This document shows positions 19,258 to 26,659 of a stretch of 64,000 bases of DNA, piece after piece. This stretch comes from Massilia sp. MS-15 (GTDB lineage: Bacteria; Pseudomonadota; Gammaproteobacteria; Burkholderiales; Burkholderiaceae_D). Each line of letters starts with the position of its first letter. Position 1 is the first letter of the stretch. The stretch is from NCBI RefSeq assembly GCF_020176695.1, contig NZ_JAIWIA010000027.1, positions 99,881-163,880 of the forward strand. The letters are read 5' to 3'. Under the pieces are notes generated by a model. That model was not told the DNA's origin, did not search any database, and saw only the letters and a program-made list of their open reading frames with translations. Made by a program: the position numbers and the translations under genes.

Positions 19258-19667
19258 TAGCGTGCCCGCGTCGCGGCGGCCGCCTCGGCCACCATCTGTT
19301 CCAGCACCCCCACATCCACGTCGTCCAGCTTGCGCACATACAGGCAGGCCTTGCCCATCTTGTGCCGCCCCAGGCGCGCGCGCAGCGCGTCGCTCGGCGG
19401 CAGCTCGCAGGACAGGTAGATGCTGATGTCGCCCTTGCGCGACGAGAAGCCGGCCAGCGGCGCATCGCCTTCGCGCCCGCTGGCGTAGGTGTAGTGGTAG
19501 CTGTCGAAGCCGACGATGCCCGCGCCCCACATCACGGGCGGGGCGCCGGTCACGCGGCACATCATGTCGACCAGTGCCTCGCAATCCGCGCGCCGCGCGG
19601 CGTCGGGAATCGCATCGAGGTAGGCGCGCACGCTCGCCTCGGTGGGGAGCGTCTTGTTCGCGGCCAT
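19251..19667 (-). CDS. DUF1801-domain protein
   Basis: A 138-residue cytosolic protein with the DUF1801 (YdhG-like) pattern: VRAYLDAIPDAARRADCEALVDMM, then PPVMWGAGIVGFDSYHY and GDISIYLSC. The fold resembles small beta-rich proteins of unknown role. The ATG at 19667 is used because the family N-terminus follows it; an upstream in-frame start would run into the previous gene. Seven bases separate it from the 79-residue gene upstream. Confidence 0.85.
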   Translation of the reverse strand: MAANKTLPTEASVRAYLDAIPDAARRADCEALVDMMCRVTGAPPVMWGAGIVGFDSYHYTYASGREGDAPLAGFSSRKGDISIYLSCELPPSDALRARLGRHKMGKACLYVRKLDDVDVGVLEQMVAEAAAATRARYP

Positions 19668-19674
19668 GGCGGCC

Positions 19675-19914
19675 TCAGAGTTCGGCGCCCAGGTGCTTGC
19701 CGACCCAGGCATGGGCATCCTCGAGCGAATCGAAATGCAGGGTCGCGATGGTGGTCTTGTCGGGCGCCAGGAAGGTGGCGTAGGCCTTGCGCGCCTCGTT
19801 GCCCGAACTGAGCAGGTCCGAGGGCTGGGACAGCTCGACGGTGGCCACCAGGTCGAGGTTCAGCAGCACGCTTTTCTGGCTGTTTTCCTTGTCGATGCGA
19901 ACGAACTTGCTCAT
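19675..19914 (-). CDS. small hypothetical protein downstream of pmbA
   Basis: A 79-residue protein beginning MSKFVRIDKENSQKSVLLNL. The text alternates strands and ends in an amphipathic helix (FDSLEDAHAWVGKHLG). No known domain was recognised. It is 14 bases from the end of pmbA and 7 bases from the next gene, so it is likely the second gene of a pmbA transcript. The composition and a plausible upstream AAGGGGAA support that it is real. Confidence 0.7.
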   Translation of the reverse strand: MSKFVRIDKENSQKSVLLNLDLVATVELSQPSDLLSSGNEARKAYATFLAPDKTTIATLHFDSLEDAHAWVGKHLGAEL

Positions 19915-19928
19915 GCCGTGTTCCCCTT

Positions 19929-21281
19929 TCAGCTGCCGGCGACGACCATCTTCTCGATCAGGATCGAGCCGGTCGACTTGTTGCCGCGGTTCAGGACGTC
20001 GTTGCCGATGCCCGCGATCTGCTGGAACATCTCGCGCATGTTGCCGGCGATGGTGATCTCTTCCACCGGATACTGGATCACGCCATTCTCGACCCAGTAG
20101 CCGGATGCGCCGCGCGAATAGTCGCCGGTGACGTAGTTGACGCCCTGCCCCATCAGTTCCGTGACCAGCAGGCCCGTGCCCATCTTGCGCAGCATGCCTT
20201 CGAAGTCGTCGGCGCGGCGGGTCTGCGAGGACACCAGCTCCAGGTTGTGCGAGCCGCCCGCGTTGCCGGTGGTCTGCATGCCCAGCTTGCGCGCCGAGTA
20301 CGAAGACAGGAAGTACCCCTGCAGCACGCCGTTCTCGACCACCTTGCGGCGCACCGTGCGCACGCCCTCTTCGTCGAAAGGCGCGGAGCCGACCGCGCCC
20401 ACCAGGTGCGGATCCTCGACCACGCTGATGTGCTCCGGGAACACCTGCTTGCCGAGCGTATCGAGCAGGAAGGTCGACTTGCGGTACAGCGCACCGCCCG
20501 ACACGGCCTGCGCGAAGGCGCCCAGCAGGCCCGCCGCCAGCGGCGCCTCGAACAACACCGGGCAGGTGCGGGTATCGAGCTTGCGCGCGTTCAGGCGCGC
20601 CAGCGCGCGTTCGGCGGCGTAGCGGCCCACGGCTTCCGGCCTGGCCAGCTTCTTCGGATCGCGCGCCGAGGTGTACCAGTCGTCGCGCTGCATCTTGCTG
20701 CCCTTGCCGGCGATCGGGGCGACCGAGATCGTGTGGCGCGAGAACGGATAGCCGCCGATGAAGCCGCGCGAATTGGCGCCGACGAAATGCGACTGCTGCA
20801 CGTAGACGCTGGCGCCTTCGCTGTTGGTGATGCGCGGGTCGACCTCGAACGCCGCGTTCTCGCAGCGCTGCGCCAGTTCGACCGCTTCCTCGGTCGAGAT
20901 CTGCCACGGATAGAACAGGCGCAGGTCGCGCGGGTTCGTTTCCAGCAGCTCGGCGTCGGGCAGGCCGGCGCAATCGTCTTCGGCGGTGAAGCGGGCGATG
21001 TTCCAGGCCGCTTCCACGGTGTCCTTCAGCGACCTGGTCGAGAAGTCGGAGGTATTCGCATTGCCGCGCCGCTGGCCATAGTAGACGGTAACGCCGATGC
21101 CCTTGTCGCGGTTCTGCTCGATGGTCTCGATCTTGCCTTTACGCACAGAAACCGACAGGCCGCTGCCTTCGCTGATCTCGACCGACGCATCGGTGGCGCC
21201 CTGCTCCCTGGCAAAGGCCAGCACGTCGCGGGCGAGCTGTTTCAGCTGGTCCTGGGTATGGGTAAAAGCGGAGTCGTTCAT
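19929..21281 (-). CDS. pmbA: metalloprotease PmbA/TldE
   Basis: One half of the TldD/TldE peptidase pair, known for processing small peptides such as microcin B17 and the CcdA antitoxin. The 450 residues match TldE. Typical segments are GATDASVEISEGSGLSVSVR, FLSSYSARKLGMQTTGNAGG, and the C-terminal GDYSRGASGYWVENG with EEITIAGNM. TldE subunits lack the zinc motif HExxxH of TldD, and none is seen here. The start at 21281 (MNDSAFTHTQDQLKQ) is the family start. It is divergent from darP. Confidence 0.95.
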   Translation of the reverse strand: MNDSAFTHTQDQLKQLARDVLAFAREQGATDASVEISEGSGLSVSVRKGKIETIEQNRDKGIGVTVYYGQRRGNANTSDFSTRSLKDTVEAAWNIARFTAEDDCAGLPDAELLETNPRDLRLFYPWQISTEEAVELAQRCENAAFEVDPRITNSEGASVYVQQSHFVGANSRGFIGGYPFSRHTISVAPIAGKGSKMQRDDWYTSARDPKKLARPEAVGRYAAERALARLNARKLDTRTCPVLFEAPLAAGLLGAFAQAVSGGALYRKSTFLLDTLGKQVFPEHISVVEDPHLVGAVGSAPFDEEGVRTVRRKVVENGVLQGYFLSSYSARKLGMQTTGNAGGSHNLELVSSQTRRADDFEGMLRKMGTGLLVTELMGQGVNYVTGDYSRGASGYWVENGVIQYPVEEITIAGNMREMFQQIAGIGNDVLNRGNKSTGSILIEKMVVAGS

Positions 21282-21375
21282 GTCGTGTTTGTCGTGGCGG
21301 GCCCTAAAACAGTTATCATAGCAGCCGTTTACAGTTTTCACTGATCGGCCCAGCGCCAATCGGATCATCCTCATC

Positions 21376-21975
21376 ATGCCTAATCCAAACCGCGGTTCCG
21401 TCGGCTTCCAGTCCAATGAATTCGACCAGGAATACGAACGCCCCTCCAAGTCCGAAGCCAAGCGCCAGTCGAACGAGCTGCAGAAGCTCGGCGAGCAGCT
21501 GGTCGATGCGCCGCGCGACCGCGTCAAGCGCGTCGAGATGCCGGAAGACGTCAAGGAAGCCATTCTTGCCTGCCAGACCATCACCAACCACGAAGGCCGC
21601 CGCCGCGCGCTGCAGTTCGTGGGCAAGAAGATGCGCACGCTGGACGAGGAAGAAGTCGCCGTCATCCAGCGCACCATCGACAGCTGGAAAGGCGCCTCGA
21701 AAGCCGAGACCGCCGCGCTGCACGCCCTCGAGCGCCGCCGCGAGAAGCTGCTGGCCGACGACAAGGCCCTGACCCAGCTGCTGGAAGAAAACCCGGAACT
21801 GGACGTGCAGCACCTGCGCACCCTGATCCGCAACGCGCGCAAGGAACAGGCGGAGAACAAGCCGCCCAAGGCCTACCGCGAGATCTTCCAGATCCTGAAG
21901 GACCTGGGCAAGAAGCCGAAGCAGAGCGACGACGATCAGGAAGAATCCGGCGATGACGAGTCCGACGACGAGTGA
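21376..21975 (+). CDS. darP: ribosome maturation protein DarP (YjgA, DUF615)
   Basis: A 199-residue, strongly charged helical protein that binds 50S precursors and assists their maturation. Family marks are NEFDQEYERPSKSEAKRQS near the start and RRRALQFVGKKMR in the middle. The C-terminal tail is very acidic (DDDQEESGDDESDDE). The darP-pmbA divergent pair is the usual arrangement in proteobacteria. The last 23 bases overlap the next gene. Confidence 0.94.
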   Translation: MPNPNRGSVGFQSNEFDQEYERPSKSEAKRQSNELQKLGEQLVDAPRDRVKRVEMPEDVKEAILACQTITNHEGRRRALQFVGKKMRTLDEEEVAVIQRTIDSWKGASKAETAALHALERRREKLLADDKALTQLLEENPELDVQHLRTLIRNARKEQAENKPPKAYREIFQILKDLGKKPKQSDDDQEESGDDESDDE

Positions 21976-22615
21976 CGTGGCACTGGCGCATCCAGCGCTG
22001 ACGCAGCAAGAATTGATCATCGGCCTGGTGTCGGTCTCGGACCGCGCCAGCGGCGGCGTCTATGAAGACAAGGGCATTCCCGCCCTGACCGACTGGCTGG
22101 CGCAGGCGATCACCACCCCCTACCGGATCGAGACCCGCCTGATTCCCGACGAGCGCGCGGAGATCGAGCGCACCCTGGCCGAACTGGTCGACGTGGCGCG
22201 CTGCCACCTGGTCCTGACCACCGGCGGTACCGGCCCGGCGCGGCGCGACGTCACGCCCGAGGCTACGCTTGCCATCGGCACCCGCGAAATGCCGGGCTTC
22301 GGCGAACAGATGCGCCAGATCAGCCTGCGCTTCGTGCCGACCGCGATCCTGTCGCGCCAGACCGCGGTGATCCGCGAGGTACGCATCGACGGCGCCGATC
22401 ACGCGGCCCTGGTCATGAACCTGCCGGGCCAGCCCAAGTCGATCAAGGAAACCCTGGAAGGCCTGAAGGACGATGCCGGCAACGTGCTTGTCGGCGGCAT
22501 CTTCGCGGCCGTGCCCTACTGCATCGACCTGATCGGGGGCCCCTACATCGAAACCAATCCGGCAGTGAGCAAGACCTTCCGCCCGAAATCGGCGCTGCGT
22601 CCGCCTGCCGCCTGA
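21953..22615 (+). CDS. mog: molybdopterin adenylyltransferase Mog
   Basis: Adenylates molybdopterin before molybdenum insertion. The 220-residue MogA/MoaB-fold protein carries LIIGLVSVSDRASGGVYEDKG, LVLTTGGTGPARRDVTPEA and the NLPGQPKSIKE segment, all near their usual positions. It begins 23 bases inside darP in another frame, so the two are translationally linked. The first 18 residues are poorly conserved, so a later start is possible. Confidence 0.93.
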   Translation: MTSPTTSDVALAHPALTQQELIIGLVSVSDRASGGVYEDKGIPALTDWLAQAITTPYRIETRLIPDERAEIERTLAELVDVARCHLVLTTGGTGPARRDVTPEATLAIGTREMPGFGEQMRQISLRFVPTAILSRQTAVIREVRIDGADHAALVMNLPGQPKSIKETLEGLKDDAGNVLVGGIFAAVPYCIDLIGGPYIETNPAVSKTFRPKSALRPPAA

Positions 22616-22637
22616 CGCCTGACGCACAAAGGAAGCC

Positions 22638-23303
22638 ATGGAACTGCTGCAAAACATCGAGATCGAAACCGCGCCGAACCCGCAGGTGGCCGTGATCTGG
22701 CTGCACGGCCTGGGCGCCGACGGCAACGATTTCGTGCCGCTGGTGAACGAACTGGACCTGTCCGGCCTGCCCGGCATCCGTTTCGTGTTCCCGCATGCGA
22801 AGACGATGCCGATCACGATCAACGGCGGCTACGTGATGCGCGCCTGGTACGACATCAGCGGCGCCGAACTGACCCGGCGCGAGGACGAAGGCGGCCTGCG
22901 CGCCTCGCAGCGCGACGTGGAAGCCCTGATCGCGCGCGAAAAGGCGCGCGGCATCCCGGCCTCGCGCATCATCCTGGCCGGCTTCTCGCAGGGCTGCGCC
23001 ATGACCCTGCAGACCGGCATGCGCCATCCGGAAAAACTGGCCGGCATGCTGTGCCTGTCGGGTTACCTGCCGCTGGCCGGCGCGGTCGCCAGCGAGCGCA
23101 CCGAAGAAAGCCTGGCCACGCCGGTCTTCATGGCCCACGGCACCCACGACAATGTCGTGCCCTTCGCGCGTGCGCGCGAGTCGAAGGAGGCGCTGCTGGC
23201 GCTGGGCTACAAGGTGGAATGGCACGAGTACCCCATGCAGCACGCGCTGTGCCTGGAAGAGGTGCGGGATATCTCGGCCTGGATCAGGAAGGTGCTGGCC
23301 TAG
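22638..23303 (+). CDS. alpha/beta-hydrolase, phospholipase/carboxylesterase family
   Basis: A 221-residue cytosolic esterase of the acyl-protein-thioesterase-like group. The oxyanion segment is WLHGLGADGNDF. The nucleophile serine is in LAGFSQGCAM, the acid in GTHDNVVPF, and the histidine in YPMQHALCLEE, so the triad is complete. Such enzymes hydrolyse short acyl esters in vitro. It is preceded by GGAAG and lies 22 bases after mog. Confidence 0.9.
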   Translation: MELLQNIEIETAPNPQVAVIWLHGLGADGNDFVPLVNELDLSGLPGIRFVFPHAKTMPITINGGYVMRAWYDISGAELTRREDEGGLRASQRDVEALIAREKARGIPASRIILAGFSQGCAMTLQTGMRHPEKLAGMLCLSGYLPLAGAVASERTEESLATPVFMAHGTHDNVVPFARARESKEALLALGYKVEWHEYPMQHALCLEEVRDISAWIRKVLA

Positions 23304-23306
23304 GGC

Positions 23307-23323
23307 GGACGGCGTCGCCGTCC
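23307..23323. repeat. hairpin between the esterase and the hydrolase gene
   Basis: GGACGGC, loop GTC, GCCGTCC, located between two convergent genes. There is no T-tract. The wider sequence resembles a decayed member of the REP-like family (GGGCGGAC...GTCCACCC). Confidence 0.5.
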
Positions 23324-23336
23324 ACCCGGCCCGGCC

Positions 23337-24185
23337 TTACTTCGGGAAGGCCACCACTTCCTGCTGCTGTTCGCCCAGGCCCGCGATTCCCAGCCTCAGC
23401 TTGTCGCCCTTCTTCAGGAAGCGCTGCGGCGAGCGCCCCATGCCCACGCCCGGCGGGGTGCCGGTGGTGATGATGTCGCCCGGCTCCAGGGTCATGAAGC
23501 GCGACACGTAGCTGACGATCCGGGCCACGCTGAAGATCATGCTCGACGTGTTCCCGCTCTGCATGCGCTTGCCGTTCACCTCCAGGTAGAGGTCGAGGTC
23601 CTGCACGTCGTGGATCTCGTCGCGCGTGACCAGGAAGGGGCCGACCGGACCGAAGGTATCGCAGCCCTTGCCCTTGTCCCACTGGCCGCCCATCTCGAAC
23701 TGGTAGGCGCGCTCGGAGACGTCGTTGACCACGCAGTAGCCGGCCACGTGGTTCAGGGCCTCTTCTTCCGTCACGTACTGCGCGCGGGTACCGATCACCA
23801 CGCCCAGCTCGACTTCCCAGTCGGTCTTCTTCGAGCCCTTCGGCAGCTGCACCGGATCGTCCGGACCGGACAGGCTGCTGGTCGCCTTCAGGAAGAAGAT
23901 CGGTTCGCTGGGCGGCTCGGCCCCGGTTTCCGCCGCATGGTCGGCATAGTTCATGCCGATGCCGATGAACTTGCCGACGCCTTTCACCGGCACCCCGAAG
24001 CGCGGCGTGCCGCGCACCAGCGGCAGCGTCTTCGGATCGATCCTGGCCAGCTTGCGCAGGGCCTTGTCGCCCAGCGTGGCGGCGTCGATGTCGCCGATGA
24101 TGGCGGACAGGTCGCGCACGCGGCCCTCCTCGTCGAACAGGCCCGGCTTTTCCTTGCCCGGGCGGCCATAGCGCACCAGTCTCAT
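23337..24185 (-). CDS. fumarylacetoacetate-hydrolase-family protein
   Basis: A 282-residue FAH-fold hydrolase or decarboxylase. Visible features are the N-terminal arm MRLVRYGRPGKEKPGL and the catalytic-site strand IGIGMNYADHAAE. The metal-binding DWEVELGVVIG and ERAYQFEMGGQWDKGKGCDTFGP are followed by GDIITTGTPPGVG. Members of this subgroup act on 2,4-diketo acids or ureidoglycolate; the substrate cannot be assigned. The ATG at 24185 follows GGGGAAG. The gap to the upstream cytochrome gene is 82 bases, so cotranscription is possible but unproved. Confidence 0.88.
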   Translation of the reverse strand: MRLVRYGRPGKEKPGLFDEEGRVRDLSAIIGDIDAATLGDKALRKLARIDPKTLPLVRGTPRFGVPVKGVGKFIGIGMNYADHAAETGAEPPSEPIFFLKATSSLSGPDDPVQLPKGSKKTDWEVELGVVIGTRAQYVTEEEALNHVAGYCVVNDVSERAYQFEMGGQWDKGKGCDTFGPVGPFLVTRDEIHDVQDLDLYLEVNGKRMQSGNTSSMIFSVARIVSYVSRFMTLEPGDIITTGTPPGVGMGRSPQRFLKKGDKLRLGIAGLGEQQQEVVAFPK

Positions 24186-24267
24186 TGCTGTCTTCCCCTT
24201 GTGAACGTGCCCGGATGGGCCAGCCGCGGATGATACCAAGGATCGGCGCGGCCGGTGGCCTGGCAGC

Positions 24268-24618
24268 CTAGTGGCTGAGCAGGTAGGCCGAGATGTCGAG
24301 CGCATCGCGCTCGCTCACGCCCATGTTGGGCATCGCCGTTTGCGGGTCGACCGCCTGCGGATCGCGGATCCAGCGCACCAGGCCGGCCTGGTCGCCGCGC
24401 AGGCCGCCGGCCAGCGTCTCGCGCCGCGCCATGTCCTCCAGCGGCCGGCCGACATATACCTTCGAGCCCGGCACACCGGGAATCTGGTGGCAGGACTGGC
24501 AGGCGTACTGCGTGACGGCGATCTTGCCGCGCGCCGGATCGCCGCGCACGCCGGCCGGCGGCCGGTCCGGCGCGCAGCCGGCCAGCGCCAGCACCACGGT
24601 CAGTGCCAGCGCCCTCAT
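24268..24618 (-). CDS. cytochrome c lipoprotein, class I, small
   Basis: The 116-residue product opens with a lipoprotein signal ending in LALAGC (acylated Cys15). It carries one heme c site, CQSCH, with a likely distal methionine in TAMPNMGVSE. It overlaps the preceding cytochrome gene by four bases, so the two are made together. Probably an electron donor tethered to the membrane that passes electrons to the neighbouring caa3-type oxidase; the proximity makes this likely but does not prove it. Confidence 0.88.
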   Translation of the reverse strand: MRALALTVVLALAGCAPDRPPAGVRGDPARGKIAVTQYACQSCHQIPGVPGSKVYVGRPLEDMARRETLAGGLRGDQAGLVRWIRDPQAVDPQTAMPNMGVSERDALDISAYLLSH

Positions 24619-25199
24619 GGCGCGGCTCCGGCGGGCGCCGACGCTGCACCGTCAAGAGCGCGGTCCGGAGCGACCCAGTCCCTGAACTCCGGCGCGCCCA
24701 GCGAAGGCAGCAGGGTCACGAAGGCCACCACCGCCCATAACTCCTCTTCGCGCAAATGGTATTCCCAGGCCGGCATGCCGCTCATCTTGATGCCGTTCCG
24801 GGTCACCCAGTACAGCTCGCGCGTTTTCCAGCGCTGGGTGGCGTCCACCAGCGGACCGGGAATCGGCTGCATGCTCATGCCGATCGTCGATTGCGCCACC
24901 CCGGGGCCGCCGTGGCACTGCAGGCACTTGTCGCGGTAGATCCGGGCGCCCAGGCGCAGCTGCTGCGGTTCGCCAAAGCCGGTGGCCGGCACCCGCACCG
25001 CGCGCGCATGGTGGCGCACCGACCGCGTCATGCCTTCCTCCAGCACCGTGTATACGAAGGGAACATGCTGGGCCGTGGCGCCGATGTTGTACCAGCCGCC
25101 GAACAGCAGCGCGAGGCCGGCCGCGCCGGCGCCGGCGCCCAGCACCAGCAGCGTGGCGAGCACGGTCTTCAGGATCAGCCTGTGGCGCGAAGAAGGCAT
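24615..25199 (-). CDS. membrane-anchored cytochrome c
   Basis: A 194-residue protein with an N-terminal membrane anchor (about residues 10-33) and a single heme c site, CLQCHGGPGVA. The axial methionine is probably in MSGMPAWE. The charge pattern before the anchor places the heme domain outside the cytoplasm. It is first of a two-gene unit divergent from the oxidase genes. Related proteins often sit beside alternative cytochrome oxidases. Confidence 0.87.
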   Translation of the reverse strand: MPSSRHRLILKTVLATLLVLGAGAGAAGLALLFGGWYNIGATAQHVPFVYTVLEEGMTRSVRHHARAVRVPATGFGEPQQLRLGARIYRDKCLQCHGGPGVAQSTIGMSMQPIPGPLVDATQRWKTRELYWVTRNGIKMSGMPAWEYHLREEELWAVVAFVTLLPSLGAPEFRDWVAPDRALDGAASAPAGAAP

Positions 25200-25343
25200 T
25201 GTGCGGGGTGCGTCCGATTGGAGTCGTTAAAAAAAATGCATCATTCTTTGTGTATTATAAAAGCCACTTAACAATTGTGATTTCCAAGCGTGCGCACCAG
25301 TCTCCCTCACGACCACGTCCGCCAGGCATGCCGGCGCGACGGC
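25200..25343. promoter_or_regulatory. A+T-rich divergent control region of the oxidase locus
   Basis: The stretch 25225-25285 is unusually A+T-rich, with an eight-A run and a TATTATAA segment (about 25252-25260). It separates the two divergent transcription units. No FNR/ANR box (TTGAT-N4-ATCAA) was found. Promoters are likely here, but individual boxes could not be fixed. Confidence 0.4.
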
Positions 25344-25736
25344 ATGGCACTGGCCCGTCTGGCCCCGCTGGCCTCCCTGGCCTCCCTGGCCTCCCTGGCC
25401 TGCCTTGTCCTGCTGGCCGGCTGCGCGGAAGAAGGCAGGCCGCCCCGCGTACCGGGCGGCGACGCCCGGCAGGGCCTGCGCCTGGTGACCCAGTACCAGT
25501 GCGGCGCCTGCCACGCGATCCCCGGCGTGCAGGGCGCGGCCGGCCGCGCCGGTCCGGCGCTCGACAACATCGGGCGCCTGAGCTACATCGCCGGCCGCAT
25601 CCCCAACCAGCCCGCCAACATGCAGCGCTGGCTGCGCGCCCCGCACGCGCTCAAGCCCGGCACCGAGATGCCGCCCATGGGCCTCACGGAACAGGAAGCG
25701 CGCCACGTGGCGGCGTTCCTGTACACGCTGCGATGA
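25344..25736 (+). CDS. cytochrome c lipoprotein with repeat-containing signal peptide
   Basis: A 130-residue lipoprotein with signal peptide ending LVLLAGC and one heme c site, CGACH; the probable axial methionine lies in GTEMPPMGLTE. The signal's hydrophobic core is Leu-Ala-Ser repeated, coded by four 9-base units (25368-25403). The ATG at 25344 is chosen because it gives a normal short n-region; an in-frame GTG at 25290 would add 18 charged residues. The stop overlaps the start of coxB (ATGA), so it is cotranscribed with the oxidase and is a probable electron donor. Confidence 0.85.
   Translation: MALARLAPLASLASLASLACLVLLAGCAEEGRPPRVPGGDARQGLRLVTQYQCGACHAIPGVQGAAGRAGPALDNIGRLSYIAGRIPNQPANMQRWLRAPHALKPGTEMPPMGLTEQEARHVAAFLYTLR
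25368..25403 (+). repeat. tandem 9-base repeat in signal-peptide codons
   Basis: Three perfect copies of ctggcctcc and a fourth with one change (ctggcctgc). Each codes for Leu-Ala-Ser (the last Leu-Ala-Cys). A gain or loss of units would stay in frame and alter only the length of the hydrophobic core. Confidence 0.85.
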
Positions 25737-26659
25737 ACGGCCTGCATTCGGTGCTGGAGCCGGGCGGCTGGGATGCCGCCATCATCAGCGGCTTCGCCTG
25801 GGTGCTGTTCGGCGCCGGCACCGTGATCTTCCTGGCCGTGATGGCCCTGCTGCTGCTCAGCCTGCGGCGCCAGGGGCGCCCCGCGCGCGCGCTGCTGTGG
25901 ATCGGCGGCGGCGGCATCGCCTTCCCGGTGCTGGTGCTGAGCGCGCTGCTCGGCTGGAGCACCTGGCGCAGCACCCAGCTGGCGCCGCAGTCCTCGCAGG
26001 GAGCACTGAGCATCTCGGTGACCGGCAAGATGTGGTGGTGGGAAGTGCGCTACCGCGACCCGGCCAGCGGCCGCGAGATCGTCAGCGCCAACGAGATCCG
26101 CATTCCCACCGGGCGCGCGGTCTACCTGGGCCTGACCTCGGCGGACGTGATCCACAGCCTGTGGCTGCCTTCGCTGGCCGGCAAGCGCGACATGGTGCCG
26201 GGCCGCGTCACCGGCCTGACCCTGCGCGCCGACAAGCCCGGCATCTACCGCGGGCAGTGCGCCGAGTACTGCGGCGCCCAGCACGCGAAAATGGCGCTGC
26301 ACGTGGTGGCGCTGGCACCGCAGGAATTCGACGCCTGGCTGGCCGAACAGGGACAAGCCGCGCGGCCGGCCGACAGCCCGCTGCTGGAACGCGGGCGCGC
26401 CGCCTTCCTGCAGCAGCGCTGCCAGGTCTGCCACACGATCCGCGGGGTGGCCGAGGAAGCGCGCCTGGGCCCCGACCTGACCCACGTCGGCAGCCGCCTG
26501 CACATCGGCGCCGGCCTGCTGCGCACCCACCGCGACAGCCTGGCCGGCTGGATCGCCGACCCGCAGGCCGCCAAGCCGGGCGTGTTCATGCCCGGCTCGC
26601 AGGACCTCGACCAGGACACGCTGCATGCGCTGGCCACCTACCTGGAACACCTGAAATGA
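25733..26659 (+). CDS. coxB: cytochrome c oxidase subunit II with fused cytochrome c (caa3-type)
   Basis: A 308-residue membrane protein with two transmembrane helices (about 17-44 and 54-75), then a cupredoxin domain. The CuA site is complete: His141, Cys176, Glu178, Cys180, His184, Met187 (QCAEYCGAQHAKM). The aromatic patch KMWWWEVRY that accepts electrons is present. A C-terminal class I cytochrome c domain has Cys230, Cys233 and His234 (CQVCH). That makes it a caa3-type subunit II. It is short at the N-terminus and has no obvious cleaved signal. It overlaps the genes on both sides by four bases. Confidence 0.93.
   Translation: MNGLHSVLEPGGWDAAIISGFAWVLFGAGTVIFLAVMALLLLSLRRQGRPARALLWIGGGGIAFPVLVLSALLGWSTWRSTQLAPQSSQGALSISVTGKMWWWEVRYRDPASGREIVSANEIRIPTGRAVYLGLTSADVIHSLWLPSLAGKRDMVPGRVTGLTLRADKPGIYRGQCAEYCGAQHAKMALHVVALAPQEFDAWLAEQGQAARPADSPLLERGRAAFLQQRCQVCHTIRGVAEEARLGPDLTHVGSRLHIGAGLLRTHRDSLAGWIADPQAAKPGVFMPGSQDLDQDTLHALATYLEHLK

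Noticed and set aside
25200..25343. An FNR/ANR site controlling the oxidase locus
   Set aside because: No TTGAT-N4-ATCAA or close match was seen in the gap.
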